Assembly: GCA_021234155.1 (NCBI GenBank)
Contig: JAJEKV010000413.1
Location: 62,001 to 126,000, forward strand
DNA length: 64,000 nt
Reading direction: 5' to 3'
From: Isoetes taiwanensis
Lineage: Eukaryota > Streptophyta > Lycopodiopsida > Isoetales > Isoetaceae
The notes beneath the pieces were generated by a model. It was not told the DNA's origin. It saw only the letters and a list, made by a program, of their open reading frames with translations, and ran no database searches. Position 1 is the first letter of the stretch, and every line of letters begins with the position of its first letter. Of the stretch, positions 1-12,725 are shown piece after piece. The position numbers and the translations under genes were made by a program.

Positions 1-1540
1 TAGACACAATTCCAGTAGCAGGGAGATGCATGACATCATTTAAGAAATGCATAGCCATATTCAAATCTATCTGACCCGCTGTATCTGTCTCGATGACCCC
101 TATGATGTGCAGATTTAATGTCTTGGTGTCAGGCACTGAGGCATCATGGGGTGGTGGCTCTGTTGTACTTGGAGGTGATGTTTGGACTCCGACCAAACAT
201 AATGTACTCTGACTCTAGTGTCTATACCTATGCCTCAATATAATGTTTTTTCTAGGACTATAACTCTGCCTCTAATGTTTGCATTGAGCGTCAGTGATTC
301 TCACATACTGGCCATTAGAGTCTGGAGCCAAGATCTAGATTAAGTGTAACAATTGTGTCCACCTAGAAATAGATACAGTAAGAGATGTAGCCGTCATTCT
401 CTCATCATGAATAGTCTGCAAGTGATCATGGAGTGTAGGTGGCAAAAATTGGACTTGCAGATCTAAAGCAACTTAGAGATCCTAACAGTCTTTGAAAGTA
501 AAATTTTCATATCTATTTGTATCAATCATAAAAGATACTGGGGACCAAAAGGGAAGATGGCAAAACTGTCTGGATATTGAGATTGGCTTGTCACTGACCA
601 TGAAGCTGTTCCTTAGACCGAACACCTATACGAAGGGGACCTCCTGCCTGAGTAGTGATTCTTGTTGGAACAGTGGTTTCTTAGGTTATCACATACAGTT
701 TTGCACTAAATTTCTCCTTATTGGAGACCCTTTCCTGCATAGTGGGTAAATTCACTAAATCAAATCAAACTGGGCAAGCACAAAGTTCGAATCAAATTGG
801 GCACAGATTTGGGCACATAAAATCCATTTGTAAAGCCCTAATCTCAAAATTTGGGCAAAATATTGTGAAACTAAATTGTAAAACAATATGATAGCACAAA
901 TCCTATATATCATACACCACCAGAAAGGTCATGGATAGAGTTTCCCAAAACAATAAATTTCACTTGAAACTGAGGCCTGGATCAAAAGTTATAGTAAGAA
1001 ATGTGCTGCCGATGGGAAAACTGCACTACATGCAAAAGTAAAAGCATGAATTCATTAATTAGAGAAATTTGGAATTCTCGTTTAGCATGAAATAGGTTAG
1101 CGGGTAGCCATATAGTGCAAAAACTACTACCAATTGAGTAAAAGTTGGCGTTTTTTTGCACAAATTCTGCAAAGGCTTCAGTCTTATTCGGAAATATAGT
1201 TTTTACTGCTAATGCAAAGGTTCACCGCGAGTATAACGTAGTAGGAGGGAGTGTTAAAACTTCTCGCAAGAAGCGTGAACGCGATGTTTCGCAGCTGAAA
1301 GGAGACAAAATAATGTGCCTTTTATTAAAACCATATGAGAGCATTGTGTTAAAAGAAGGTACCGAGGAGCAAGGATATCACACAAAATTGGTATTTAAAG
1401 CCATATAATTGTTACTCTGAGGATCGTGATTCGCGATTATTTTTAGCATTAAACATATGGTAAAAGATATGGGTAAAGACAAAACCAAAGTTCGAAACAA
1501 AATTTCCATTGAAGGAAGTAATATACAACATAATTCTTGA
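1..1540. other. Intergenic, nothing recognised
   Basis: AT-rich sequence. The longest reading frames are under 90 codons and show no recognisable motif, splice pattern or repeat boundary. Confidence 0.6.
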
Positions 1541-1553
1541 TTGAAGGAGATAA

Positions 1554-2379
1554 TTATTCTGATTGTGTTTGGATACTTGATCGAATTATCACACCCATTT
1601 CATTGGCCATCGCGATTGACATGCTCTCTACCCAATTCCATAGCTTGTGTTGTGTCCATCTCTCGAATAACCTGTGATCTACGGAACTACAACACCCATG
1701 GCCTTTTGCGATCTTGCCGCAGATGTGAATCGGGGCTCCCATTCTTCCTTGTCCATTGCCTTTGCCCCCGCCCTATAAGTTCCTTTTGCGGTAGCTCCGA
1801 TGCGTAGTATTCCTGGCGTGGATGAGAGAGCTTCGCTTCTTGTCAGGTAAATTGATGCTCCCGTGACCCAAGAACCTCATCTTGGTCAATCTCCATGTCT
1901 TCTTTGGTGCGCTTTCAATGTGTTCATACGTATTCAAACCGATGTTCAGCTGTCAAGAAAGGCATGTACCCATCAAGCTTCTCATTAAGTGCACTCAATT
2001 TTTTGAAAAGTGGGCTCTAGGGCTTCTATACCTTTTTAGTCTCTTCAAGCAAGCGCTTTGTTTCTTGCATTCTCTCTTGTTGGGACTTAGCATCGAGGTT
2101 TTCCAAAATGGAATCAACTTTGATAGATCGTGTTTTGGGTGATATCGATGTCGGGTTGAATTTGGATCAGGCTCAACATTCTCGCTTCGGCTCTTCCTCA
2201 AACCCATCGGCACTTTGATTGGCCATTTTATCAAAGCGTTTCAAAGAACGCCCTCGAAATCCAAGCACACTACCACGAACTTTTCGAAAAGCCAGCTCTT
2301 TTTGCCTTGCATAAGAGCAACACGAAGCCGGCCCCAAACGTAAAAAGAAATCGAGAACACAACCATCGGTCGGCATCAC
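1554..2379 (-). pseudogene. Decayed coding relic with a coiled-coil-like stretch
   Basis: Read on the minus strand, about 2240 down to 1910 gives protein-like sequence in one frame, broken by stop codons. It has a charged heptad-like part (ILENLDAKSQQERMQETKR) followed by KLSALNEKLDGYMPFLTAEH. Another minus-strand frame at 2379-2173 is also protein-like. I do not recognise the family. The break pattern, the lack of splice signals and the decayed surroundings suggest an old transposon or captured gene fragment rather than a working gene. Confidence 0.25.
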
Positions 2380-2399
2380 CGCTCAACAATATGGTAGGC

Positions 2400-4000
2400 A
2401 TAGGAGGTTTTCACCGGCATTTCAATACAAGATCTCCTTCCATTGCCGCCCATTTGAATCTTGGTTTTGCTCGTAAAAGAGTCCGATATTTCTTTTTATC
2501 TTCGTCGGCATCCCTCATTACTGTTAGCGGCATTGGAGGCAATGGTGTTGACTTAGGAGCCTTGCCGGGTGTGGGGATAGGTGAAGCTCCAACTCACGGT
2601 TTGCAATGTGCAGTGTTACACCTAACATCACCCTGCTAATGCACATATGACTAATAAAAAAATCGATGTTCTTTCACCCTTCGTTTGCTCTCCCATCCCA
2701 TTTCTTCATAGGAACCTAAAGATAGGTAGCCTCAATTCTGAATTTGCTTCAATCGCACAAGCAATTTGGCAAATTCAATCGAAAGCATGATAATAACCAA
2801 GTGATAAACTTTGGCAATCGTCATGGTAGCTATCCTTGTAAATAGATACGTGTATTTCTTGCAATCCCATACCTTGTTCATCCCTCTGATGTCAATAAAT
2901 ATCAATGTCGAGATTCTCGATAATTTGGGAGGAAGTAGGGGATGCCATCCTTTGTCTTTGCTATGACAATATTTTTTCTTTTCCTTTCTTTTTCTAGCCT
3001 CTTTCGGCTTTAGAATATTCCCTGATTGGCTCCGGTAAAGGCTACGGTAGGTTACCTAGTGTATGATCCTTGTTATAGTTAGCCTTCCGCGTTACTAGAC
3101 GGCAGATCCGATATATCCAATATTCTTCGCTCACAAATCGGGAAAAGCCTCGAAGCAATTCCTCAAACTTATCGGAAATCCTTTTGCAGTAAATTTGTGG
3201 CATAAGAAAAAATTTAACCAACATTCATTTATTTTAAGAATATGTCGTAATTTTGGGAGTTTTTTTCAACGCAACTTTTTCCCTCTCCGTCACTTTTTAC
3301 GCGTTTTTTCCTTCCCACGCAATTTAAAATATCCCGTCTGTTTTTCTTTCCCTCTTCTTTTTCCCACTTTTTTGCTTTCTTCGCTACTTTTAGAAATATT
3401 TTTCTTGCGGGTCGAGCTTTCTTTTCGTCTGGATGCATGCCGCAAATAGCCGACCCCTATGGCTTAAAATTTTTTTTTTTATATTTTCTAAGATTGCTAG
3501 ATAAAAGCTCTTCCTCCAAAGAATCTTCGGACGTGGAGAAGAAGGCGTGGATGAAAAGCTCTTCCCTCCAAAACTTTCCCAGAAGAAGAAGACGGATTCT
3601 CCTTCCCTCCCGTCCTGGCCTTCTTGGTTTCTATTCCACATGCAAAATGGGAATCTTTCGGATGGTTTCAATTGTGGTTTCTATTTCACATAATCGGCTC
3701 GTGATGCATTCTTACTCCCAAATATACGCCCTTTTCCAAGAAAAATTCTCTGCGGTTTGCCCTCCACCTTTGATTTTTGTACTGTAGACTATAAATGTTG
3801 TTTGGTATGGGGATTATTTCAATAGGTTCCCCCTATTCTTCAGTTGTTGCTTGCAAATGTAGAATATGGCCGATTTTCTTATTTACTTTTTCCTCAATCG
3901 CGTTTGATCCAGTGTGGTTTTGGAGTCGGTACCTCTTGCACTAGTCATATAACTGCGGGAGTGATGGCATGCCAGTTCTAGAAATTGTGAAGGCAGAACC
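2400..4000. other. Intergenic, nothing recognised
   Basis: T-rich on the plus strand from about 3200 to 3480, which makes several overlapping low-complexity reading frames. No motif or boundary was found. Confidence 0.5.
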
Positions 4001-4008
4001 TAGAAGAG

Positions 4009-4239
4009 ATGTTTTGCAAGCAGGAAAACGAAACTGCGGTTGATGCTATCAGGTATGGAAATAGGGCTTTTCTACTGCTTGGAGATCAGATCCTTTTGGC
4101 AACCATAAAAGGCAGATCCGATGCAACTAAAAACATGGCTGAAACAGTTTTCCTTTTATGTTTCATCGAGCCACATGGTGAGTTTGCTTTACAATGTGAC
4201 AAAACTTTTTGGATGGAAGAAAAGCATGCTTGTTTCTAA
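4009..4239 (+). other. Exon-like open stretch of unknown function
   Basis: A 76-codon open frame whose middle part (AVDAIRYGNRAFLLLGDQIL) reads like real protein, with a GCAG splice-acceptor-like sequence just inside its start. The family is not recognised and no matching neighbouring exon was found. It may be a captured exon or chance. Confidence 0.2.
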
Positions 4240-5170
4240 AATGTTAATATTGTAGGTTGCATTGTGAAATGGAGCTGGAGCTTGAATTGTTAAAGAGCAT
4301 GCGAGTTGAAAGGAGCTTATAAATGGCATTTTAGCTTCAACAAGCAAAAAGAAGAGATAAAAGATTTACATTTTAGCATTTTTATGTTCATCCAATTTGC
4401 TTATTACGTCCAATTTGCTTATCACGGGTTCTCTTATCACTCCTCAATAGGAAAGGAGAAAAAGAGCCAAGATATTGATGCTCATCCCCAATCACAAAGC
4501 TGGATAACACATGTTTCAGAACACTTGATTTGATAAATTACAGAGTCCATCGCATCTTGTCTTTTATTTGTAAGAATGGAGGCATATGTTTGGAAATCCA
4601 GAGCATGATATATCATTATAATAGGCCTTTGTGGAATCCATTGGTGAATCACACTCAAGTTGAAGCATTTGGCACACTGGTTGCAGCAAAGAAGCTCTAA
4701 TGCAACTAGACTGGACAAGAAATGGATACAAGCTTTGTCAGTAAATAAAAAAAGTGGATCAGATTTAGAAAAGGGATTCCCTTTTTCGCACAGAAGGAGA
4801 ACACGGGCTTGAAAGTGCAATCAGATTTGGTTGGAAATGGTTAAAGTCATGGATAATAAGAATAAGTTTATTTCGATTTTGTTACAAGGATTGGGACAAC
4901 TTTTAGTTTTTTGAAGTTTGTGTAAGTTTTAAACTGCGCCAAACGCGATTTGCAGTTCAACAAATTTTGAGTTCTATGATTTTTACGTCACATTACAACT
5001 CTTAAACCCATTTTGGAGTTCAATAAATTAAGTACAACCACCTTTACAAGCATGATTTGGATTAGACTTGTAAAATGATTTTTAAAATATTTCTCTCTTT
5101 AAGCATGTTATAGATTACTTTGATTGTTTTGTATAACCTGTATTCGAGCTTTATTTGCCCATGGTGTTGG
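4240..5170. other. Intergenic, nothing recognised
   Basis: AT-rich. A minus-strand frame at 4482-4820 has no recognisable motif. Confidence 0.5.
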
Positions 5171-5173
5171 GGC

Positions 5174-5365
5174 TTTGAACTTACAATACTCTAGAAAAGT
5201 GTAAATCAATGTATATTTTTATGTTATATATATTACATTGTATTATGGTTTATATTGTGATATTTGCCCAAGATGTCACTACTTTGAACTCTAGAAAGTG
5301 TAAATAGAGGTATATTTTTATGTTTTTCATTATAATGTCTTATGGTTAATGTTATAATATTTGTT
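5174..5365. repeat. Diverged tandem duplication, unit about 105 bp
   Basis: The block containing CTCTAGAAAAGTGTAAAT, TATATTTTTATGTT and TTATGGTTTATATTGTGATA recurs about 105 bp later with substitutions. Confidence 0.7.
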
Positions 5366-5428
5366 CAAATTTTTACTGACATATTATAAATTAAGTATAA
5401 TATGCAATGTATAACGTAAAATACTAAG

Positions 5429-6335
5429 TTAAAAAAAATTCAAAAAGCATCGAATCCATAGAAATTGACAACAAAGTGGCGCGATTTTGGAATAGACATA
5501 ATCCCAAAATAAATGAATGATGGTTATTTCTCGCCTCATAAAAGTGAGGGTTCTGATGTCAGTTGCCCGTTGTTTGCAATCAAATCTCCCGCTATAACCT
5601 GACTGCACCTTTAAATACGTCTTGCCTTCTATAATCTCATCGAGCAGCTGTGACACCTCTGCATTCGACATACCTCGTAGCAAACGGAGCCAGGTCTTGT
5701 TAAAGAAGTCTTTGGATGGCTTGTCCGGAAACTCACCATGGTCGCCATCGAAGTTTACGACTCACCCATGCACCGGCAACTTCCATTAACTTCTTTGAAA
5801 ACCTTTTCATCCATAAAATGAATTGTTTTTCATCCTTAAGCTCCCCGCACTTTCAAGGTGGTCGCTGCAATTTCATGGAAATCCGCGAAGCAATTTCAAG
5901 GTCATCAAGATCGCTACCTTTTTCCTTGGCGCAGTAGAAAACAAATAAATATCTTCCAAGCTGAAGTTTTAGCCGGTCCCTATAGGTCCTTGTGGAGGGC
6001 AACCATAAGCCTTGTGCTGATGATGACGGTTGTTGCAGTTTTCAATCGGTGGCTCTTCAGACACCGGTGTTTGCAATTACTTCATTGCATTGAATACTCA
6101 ACTCTATATATTCCTTTGTCGTAAGATTTCGTTGAGCACCCTCGATCTTCTTCTAGCATATACTTTTGGCAAATTCTCGTTGCTCGAACTCGCCGATAAT
6201 AGAACAAAGGAGTTGTGCAAACAAGAATACCGTGGGTTGCCGAAATAATATAAAATTTCTTGCCCTTCAAATCTTCCTCGATTGCTCCATGTCACCCTCC
6301 CTGAGAAAAGATAGACAACCGTCACGTCAAAACTA
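5429..6335 (-). pseudogene. Decayed protein-coding relic, possible relative of the GQHS gene at 45-48 kb
   Basis: The minus strand carries several protein-like blocks in shifting frames. In translation order these include a block around 6240-6080 with NLTTKEYIELSIQCNEVI, a block around 5990-5850 with LGRYLFVFYCAKEKGSDLDD, and the open frame 5683-5429 with LRGMSNAEVSQLLDEIIEG, which extends upstream to about 5760 (DKPSKDFFNKTW). Stops and frame changes separate the blocks, so it cannot be a working gene. The last block has the same layout as the 3' part of the minus-strand gene at 45.4-45.7 kb (NIKELEDVANALLKG), which suggests a shared family. That link is inference from pattern only. Confidence 0.35.
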
Positions 6336-7330
6336 CATAACGAAAGTGTCCAAAAGATAAAGAATTAGTTACCCGGTAATAGGGTCAAACGGAACGACGC
6401 CGCTAGGGTGTGAGGACCTCCGTCGGGTATGTCTTGAAGCTTTTAACCGAAGTTTGAACATGGTCATTTGACCGCATTCTCGTATGTCAAGTTCTTTGGT
6501 GCGGGTTCACAATCAAAAATAGAAATCTTTGTAAACCAATTAACCCCTAAGAGGTAGAACCTTTTGAACTGTTCAAGCTTCGAAAGTGGTTTGCTCGCCA
6601 TCTTTATGCCTCTTCTGGATTGAACTTCAACTCGACCGGAATGGCAAAAGCGTGGTGCCATGGCAATGCTAGTCTAGAGGAAGCATCCGTGAATCGAGGG
6701 GGTTTGTGAACTGGCGGGCTGCTGGGCTATCTTGATGAGGTGTCGATTCACGAGGTTAATTTTGAAAGGAGGGAACTTTTTGGAATAAATCCACCGCATG
6801 TAGTGCTATCCGGGGCCTTCATAGCAATAGGAAGAGTAGGGTTAACAATACGGAGGGGTTTATCGTGGATTGTGGTTCTTGAGCAATTTCTTTTGGTGCT
6901 GATGTCTCTCCCAAAGCAAGCAATAGGCTTCACACTCTTTTTCTTGGCCACGGCTCTTAGCCAATTAGTGTCCATCACGGAGGGCATTTTCTCGCCCCAA
7001 CCGCTTTCAAGGCACGGCTTCGGAGGCTTCTTGTCTCAGACAAACCATTTTCGCATGCCGAGAACCCGAAAGCAATATGTCTCGCTTTCCCTTTATACCG
7101 ACAAAGAGAGAGATTCATAGGATGGCAACAACCAGCCATAACCCTTAGTCGACGTGGGGACGTTTTCCCCTCGTGGTCGGCTTGTTCATTTTGTCGGGTT
7201 TGTCATCATAGACGGGTCATAATTGCGCCATTTCAAAATGTACCCGTAAACCGCAATGCTTGTGTGTCCTCAATGCTTCATATGATAGCATCTTGCACAT
7301 TGTTCTTTCAGGCCTTCCCACATTGCCACC
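6336..7330. other. Decayed sequence without a supportable gene
   Basis: More GC-rich and CpG-bearing than its surroundings. Both strands have mid-length open frames (6740-7120 plus, 6987-6748 minus, 6661-6464 minus) without recognisable motifs. It may be the 5' continuation of the relic at 5.4-6.3 kb. Confidence 0.4.
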
Positions 7331-7331
7331 A

Positions 7332-7702
7332 CTATGCCAACTTGTTCAACGCCCCCCCTTTTTCCAAATCAAGCGTAAAACAAAGCACGTGTCCTTTCTC
7401 AGGATCACCCTTTAATGTGCTGTGATAGCCGGTGTAATCTTCAATACACCATTTTTTCATTGAAGGGGTTATAATACCTGACGGCTCGACATCCGGTCCT
7501 CTGAAGAGAGTAAGTGCCGTAAACAAAAGCTCGCGGGTGAGTGCCCGGTAGGTCGCATAATGTGGTGCAAGGAAAAGGTATAAACCATCAGAGAGAAACG
7601 CCGACCGCGATCCCCGCCGAGCAGCCTAAAATAGAACTCCACACTATCGCGCCGCGACGCTTGTGTAGCACTTAAGCACGGGTAAGAAAACATCGCTGTC
7701 AT
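7332..7702 (-). pseudogene. Decayed coding relic, family unknown
   Basis: Two overlapping minus-strand frames (7702-7469 and 7526-7332) join across one apparent frameshift near 7560-7540 into about 95 protein-like residues containing GPDVEPSGIITPSMKKWC and STLKGDPEKGHVLC. The family is not recognised. It has the same orientation as the relic at 5.4-6.3 kb and could be its upstream part. Confidence 0.25.
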
Positions 7703-7778
7703 GAACCTAATGACGCACTACACTAGTACTCATGAAACATATAAAGAAAGAAAATCTATACTCACCTTGCATCACGGC

Positions 7779-7998
7779 CAGCGATCTTGTTGAGCAGCTA
7801 CACTTATGAAGACCGCCTAGAAATTACAAAACCTATTGTCAGCGATCTTGTTGAGCAGCTACACTTATGAAGAACGCCATCTAGAAATTACAAAACCCTA
7901 TCAAGCAAGACCGCTGCCGCGATCTTTGCTGAGCAGCCTATACTTATGAAAACAATAGAAGTGAGTAGGCAAGATCGCGCCGCGATCTTGTTGAGCTG
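7779..7998. repeat. Tandem repeat, about 67-bp unit, three diverged copies
   Basis: CAGCGATCTTGTTGAGCAGC followed by TACACTTATGAAGA and AATTACAAAACC occurs at 7779 and again at about 7840. A third diverged copy (GCGATCTTTGCTGAGCAGCC) starts near 7918, and a partial fourth ends near 7998. Confidence 0.8.
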
Positions 7999-7999
7999 A

Positions 8000-9625
8000 A
8001 ATGTTAGAAAATACCTTCCCGAGGGAGTCCTTAGGTGCCATGGGATCGCTGGCCGGGCCGAAGTTCAAAATACGAAGTCTTTTTGGAGTGGTTCGAGAAG
8101 GCCAAAGGGCGGCGCTTAGGCGCCGAATCTAAATCGCTGAGTCAAAATTTGTTTTAAAGGTTTGAAGTTTCAATTTATAGAACGCTGCCGCTGAAATTAA
8201 TTGCCCGCCTCATAATTGCATCGCGGAAAAACGCGGCGGGCTATAATAATGGCGTTGCCAGACGCCGGTTAGCATTAATTTACCCGGCCGCCGATTTATT
8301 CCCTCGACATAAATGCGGTCGTATAATATACCAACCAAAAGGCAAGTAATCCGTAGGGAAAGGTCCTTATCCACTTGACGCCCCCGCTCAAATTCGGGCG
8401 TAATTTCGACTCCGACACATTATGCGTACCATAAATGCCCCAAAAATCCGGTTTACTGGACCCGACAAAGGATCAGAGAATTTGAAGTCGGCAGAACAAA
8501 CCAATTCGAAAGGGGAAAAGCCAATTCAAATTTCATTGTTTTGCAAGATCTTCGAGGCGTGGAGCCGCGCCTAAGTTGGGCCAAGTTTCGCAAGGATTTG
8601 CATCGCATTGAAGGCGCCGACGAGGCGCCGATAATCCGCTTGTAATCCGCCACTACACATTCGAATTTCGCAACCGCATCGAATTCGTGGTTTCGGCGAG
8701 GTAAAAGGCCTATTCGATGCATATCCCTCATCAAGTGAACTCAACGCCTATGTTGTAATCAATTTTAATTATAACTACAACCTCCGAAGTCCCTCGCGAC
8801 TAACATCACTATGTATTGCATGGATTGATAAGATACCTCCGATACTTTGTTGCAACTATGTAAAAATAGATGTTCTAAGCAAAACTGCAGGCACTCCGGT
8901 GTGTTTATTATACAATGTAAACGCGGTTTCGTGTATATGCTTTCTCCATGTGGATGAAACTAAACACCGCTTTTATGACACCGCAGCCGACGGACGGTAC
9001 AAGTTGACGCTGACGCCAATCGCTACAAGTTGACGCTGACGCCACCGCATTCTCGCGGAGGTATGAGTAATGCTTTATTCGTTAAGTTCCACCGTTTAAC
9101 TTTGGTGCTCCACGAGATCGCTGGCCGCGATACCTTCAACCGCCTACACTTGCTATTGACCAATGAACTCCCAGCCTATCGATAACTTTGAGTTGAAACC
9201 ACTAGCTAGCCTCGAAATGTGATTTGCACGAAGTTCTTATCGAAACAGCCTAGTGTGAATGCTTGCAAAAGCGCCGACTTAAGTTCTTACCCATGCTCGA
9301 TAAGATCGCGGTGGTGATAGTCCCCGAAAGCATTTTTATTTTTCGGCCCTATTTTTGTAGTGGTTTGTGATCACATTGCTTTACGCATTTAGGATCACGC
9401 CGGCGCTTATTCACTACCTCTTGTTTGCGGGATGGCTGATGTAATTCACCAGATCTGGCGGGGAAAAAGGTGGCGTATGAAGAGTCCACAATTTCGCGCC
9501 ATCACAATTCGGACCGTCCCGGAGGGTATGGTTATCGCTTTCAATTGTGAATGTTCTCGATGGACATTCATCGCTACCAAATTCTAAAATGGAAATAGAA
9601 AAAATGGGTGAAGTCGGTGGGGACT
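8000..9625. other. Decayed GC-richer sequence with a 26-bp tandem duplication
   Basis: CpG-rich decayed sequence without a recognisable gene. TACAAGTTGACGCTGACGCC occurs twice in tandem at about 8998-9044. Confidence 0.5.
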
Positions 9626-9629
9626 TTTT

Positions 9630-12535
9630 GTGTTGTGGTACAAGAAGGACATTGTCGCTCAACTTGATAGAGATGAGGAAGCATGCACCCCACCAGTCGA
9701 GATAAAACGCATAGACCGGGCAGACAGAGGGAATGAGGGGTTAGCCAAGAATGAGACTAATCATGTGCAAGGGCTTTCTAGAGATGAGTTAGTTGAGAAG
9801 GCGCGGCACACTCATGCATGAATGTCGCTACATGGCTTATGCCTATGGTGTTATCGCTTTTGCCGATCCAAACCATGCTTTGGGTCCGGGACGCGGAAGT
9901 TAGGGGGAAGGCTCGATAGTCGCTACTATCATGAACATTTTTCCAATGCCCGAAAAAGATCTCTATGCTATTTGCCGGGCCCAGGCGTAAAATGCCCCAA
10001 CCAGATGACCTTGTGAGATGGCCCATAGCCCTCGTGCTCGTTGATAACATTCCAGTTTCTACTCTTGTGGTTGCAGGTGAAGGAGAAGGATGTGGAGAAT
10101 GAACCTTACTCCATTAGACCCGAAATTGGCATCACCAAAAAGAGACCTTACAGCATGGTCAATCGGAGACCCATAACACGCCCAGCACAGAGTAAATGTG
10201 AAAGAAAAACTAGTGCTGAGGCTATTCTAGACTTCAGGTCATCACTGTGCTGCATGAAACGATGCTGTGCAAATTTTACATCCCAGGAGATAGCTTGCAT
10301 GAGAACCTTTTACTGGAACATGAAGTCCTCGGAGCGCACAACTTTTGCATATAACATGCTAGATCTTTGCTCTGAAAATGGTGTAGTCCGCAAACTGATG
10401 TTGAATAACAAACAGGTGTGCGTGAAAGCATGGCATAAAGCCTATGGCATTCCCATTTCCACTTTTTACAAGTGGAAGAAGCTCTTCAATGATGGCCACA
10501 GAATTGCCGAGCACCGGAAATATCGGGTCTAAGAAGCCAAGGTCTCATACTTTTATCGGTAATGCCGCGGCTATCTATGTTCATAGATGAAAACGCAGAG
10601 ACGATGCCACAACCGCCGAAAAATTACGAAATGCAGGGTAGCGCATAAAATGTTAAGAGGCTACCTCGCCTTGACTAAGAAGGATATACACCAAGAAGTA
10701 GATATTTCCGCTACATGTAGATGACAGCAAGCATATTTCTCCTTCGCCATTTCCCCCCGCTTGGAAAGAGAATCATTCGTAGGTATCAATAGCTAAGAGG
10801 ATAGCATTTTCCAAGTGTAACACCTGTATTGTCATAAAGGAAAAGCTTGCTAAGACCAGAGATCCAAACGAAAAGAAGGGTACTTTGCAATAGAGAGGAA
10901 ATCGTGATATGACGCCCAGCATTTCTTGCAGAGCCTTTATCGGTCCCCGAGAGCTTTTGTCGATAGATCTCCCCGAAAGCACGCTTTAACCATTATACAT
11001 GATAAGATGGATCAGAATAAGACCATGGTCCCTTGTCTAGAGAAGCTAGCAAAGTCTCATGGAGGGGTGAACGATCAAGGTCGTTGTTTGTGTGCTCTCA
11101 TGCACGGCCATGGTATAGGTGCCTTGGGCCACTTCTCAATCGGACCTCCGGCCCGATGATTCTAATTTTCATGTGGGATCCTTGAATCATACCTTGAAGA
11201 CACCGGAGAATAAATCTGAGGATAATTGGGGCCATTTGAGAGATACCGATCGTCCCGGAAAGCAATTGGGGGTGCAGCAATTTTAAACACGATAACCTCG
11301 TGACAAAAAAATGATGAATGGCGAGAGAAATGATTTTATGCCTCCTATCAAAGGCCCCATGGTAGCAAACAAGTTGCCTAGGAGGCTTTATTTTGCAGCT
11401 AGATAATTGCTCAGTCGTAATAAGAATAGATATCTTTTCTCTTACTTGTCATACTTGGTTTGGTTAGGTGTATTTGATCAAGTGCAAACCGGGATTCATG
11501 ATGGTTGGACACACCCACCATGACATAGATGCCCTATTTGGAAACTACTCTACTCTAATGAGAAGATCGATGATTGACTATTCGGGGAGCTTATGCAACT
11601 CTTCGTGCAAGAAGTAGTTCAAAGGCTCCTTCAGCTTTTACCTTGTGACAGAGGTTCCCGATTGGAAGGAATTCGTGAAAGGTTTTATCCCCGATAAGAA
11701 GGACCGCTTTTATGTGGTCACTTGGAACCTCTACTCTTCAAGTTTTGCATGAAGGATGGATGGCCACCAATGTTCTACAAGATGAGGCCAGGGCATAGGG
11801 AGTGGCTCCCCCAAAAGGGAATCGAATGTGGAAGGAGGATGCCCAAGGTTTACCCATGATTCGTGAGAGGGTCACCTAAGGTCCCGCAGCCCATATGGGA
11901 GCTTGAAAGATATAGGTGCATTAAGAGCTTCTATTGCCAAGTACATGATGCACCGGGTAGCTATTTCTAGAGTCGGCGATAAGTCATGGTCCAACACATA
12001 TATGAATGAAGTTATTGACTCTCGGGTCCACCTTGTTGCGAAGTGCTTGGTGACGTGGTAGCCCGGTAGAGCTCTCATTCAGATTTCTTGCCCAAAGACT
12101 GGGCAAAGTGCATTGGAAGAACCCGAAAGAGTGTTTGTGGATGGGCACATTGAAGCATCTCATTACGTTGGGCCTTTCTGCAGACCCAAGAACCCAGCTT
12201 TTTGAAATATTCGACCCCTACCAAGATGTCAAGAAGGGAATGCTCTTGCTAATCAGACCACATGATAACTGCCCGACATGGATGGGTTTTGCCGAAGAGG
12301 ACCCAATAGAGGACCCTAATCTCCCACATTACGAAGAGGTGTTTGTCTCTTGGTTTGAACCTATTGCCAGAAAGGGAACCTCATATGCAATGCAGTATAG
12401 GGATTGCTGGAGCAAGAATTGGAGACCCAATCCTAATGACCCGCCACGCTACCAACCTTTGAAAACAATAGACTATGGTTGGGCCGTAGAGACCAGGCCA
12501 TTGTCGCTGGTGATCCCCAAGTAGTGTTAGGGCTC
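9630..12535 (+). pseudogene. Transposase-like gene of the GHTHxDID type, decayed
   Basis: Protein-like blocks follow one another on the plus strand in changing frames. They are an N-terminal block (9630-9821, then 9822-10016), a block at 10080-10532 with AEAILDFRSSLCC and KAWHKAYGIPISTFYKWKKL, a block at 10985-11160 with IIHDKMDQNKT and MHGHGIGALGHFS, a block near 11490-11545 with VGHTHHDIDALFG, and a C-terminal block at 12108-12524. This order, a helix-turn-helix-like region, an acidic IIHDKMDQ-type strand, then G-H-T-H-x-D-I-D, recalls a family of uncharacterised DDE or RNase-H-fold transposase-like proteins in non-seed plants and some other eukaryotes. The family assignment is from memory. 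Stops and frameshifts between blocks make it a dead copy. No terminal inverted repeats were identified. Confidence 0.5.
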
Positions 12536-12725
12536 GGTTTGCAAGAATTAGTGGCTAAAGAAGCTAAGGACGATGATGAGAACTCTTGAGGTATGCAATG
12601 CTCTTTTTACATAATTACTATATCATTCATAACATGAAAGTTACAATAGACTAGTTATTATTTGTTACATTTCATGTTTTTTCCATCTCAACACAAGAGC
12701 TCTTACACTATACAATGCTAAAACA

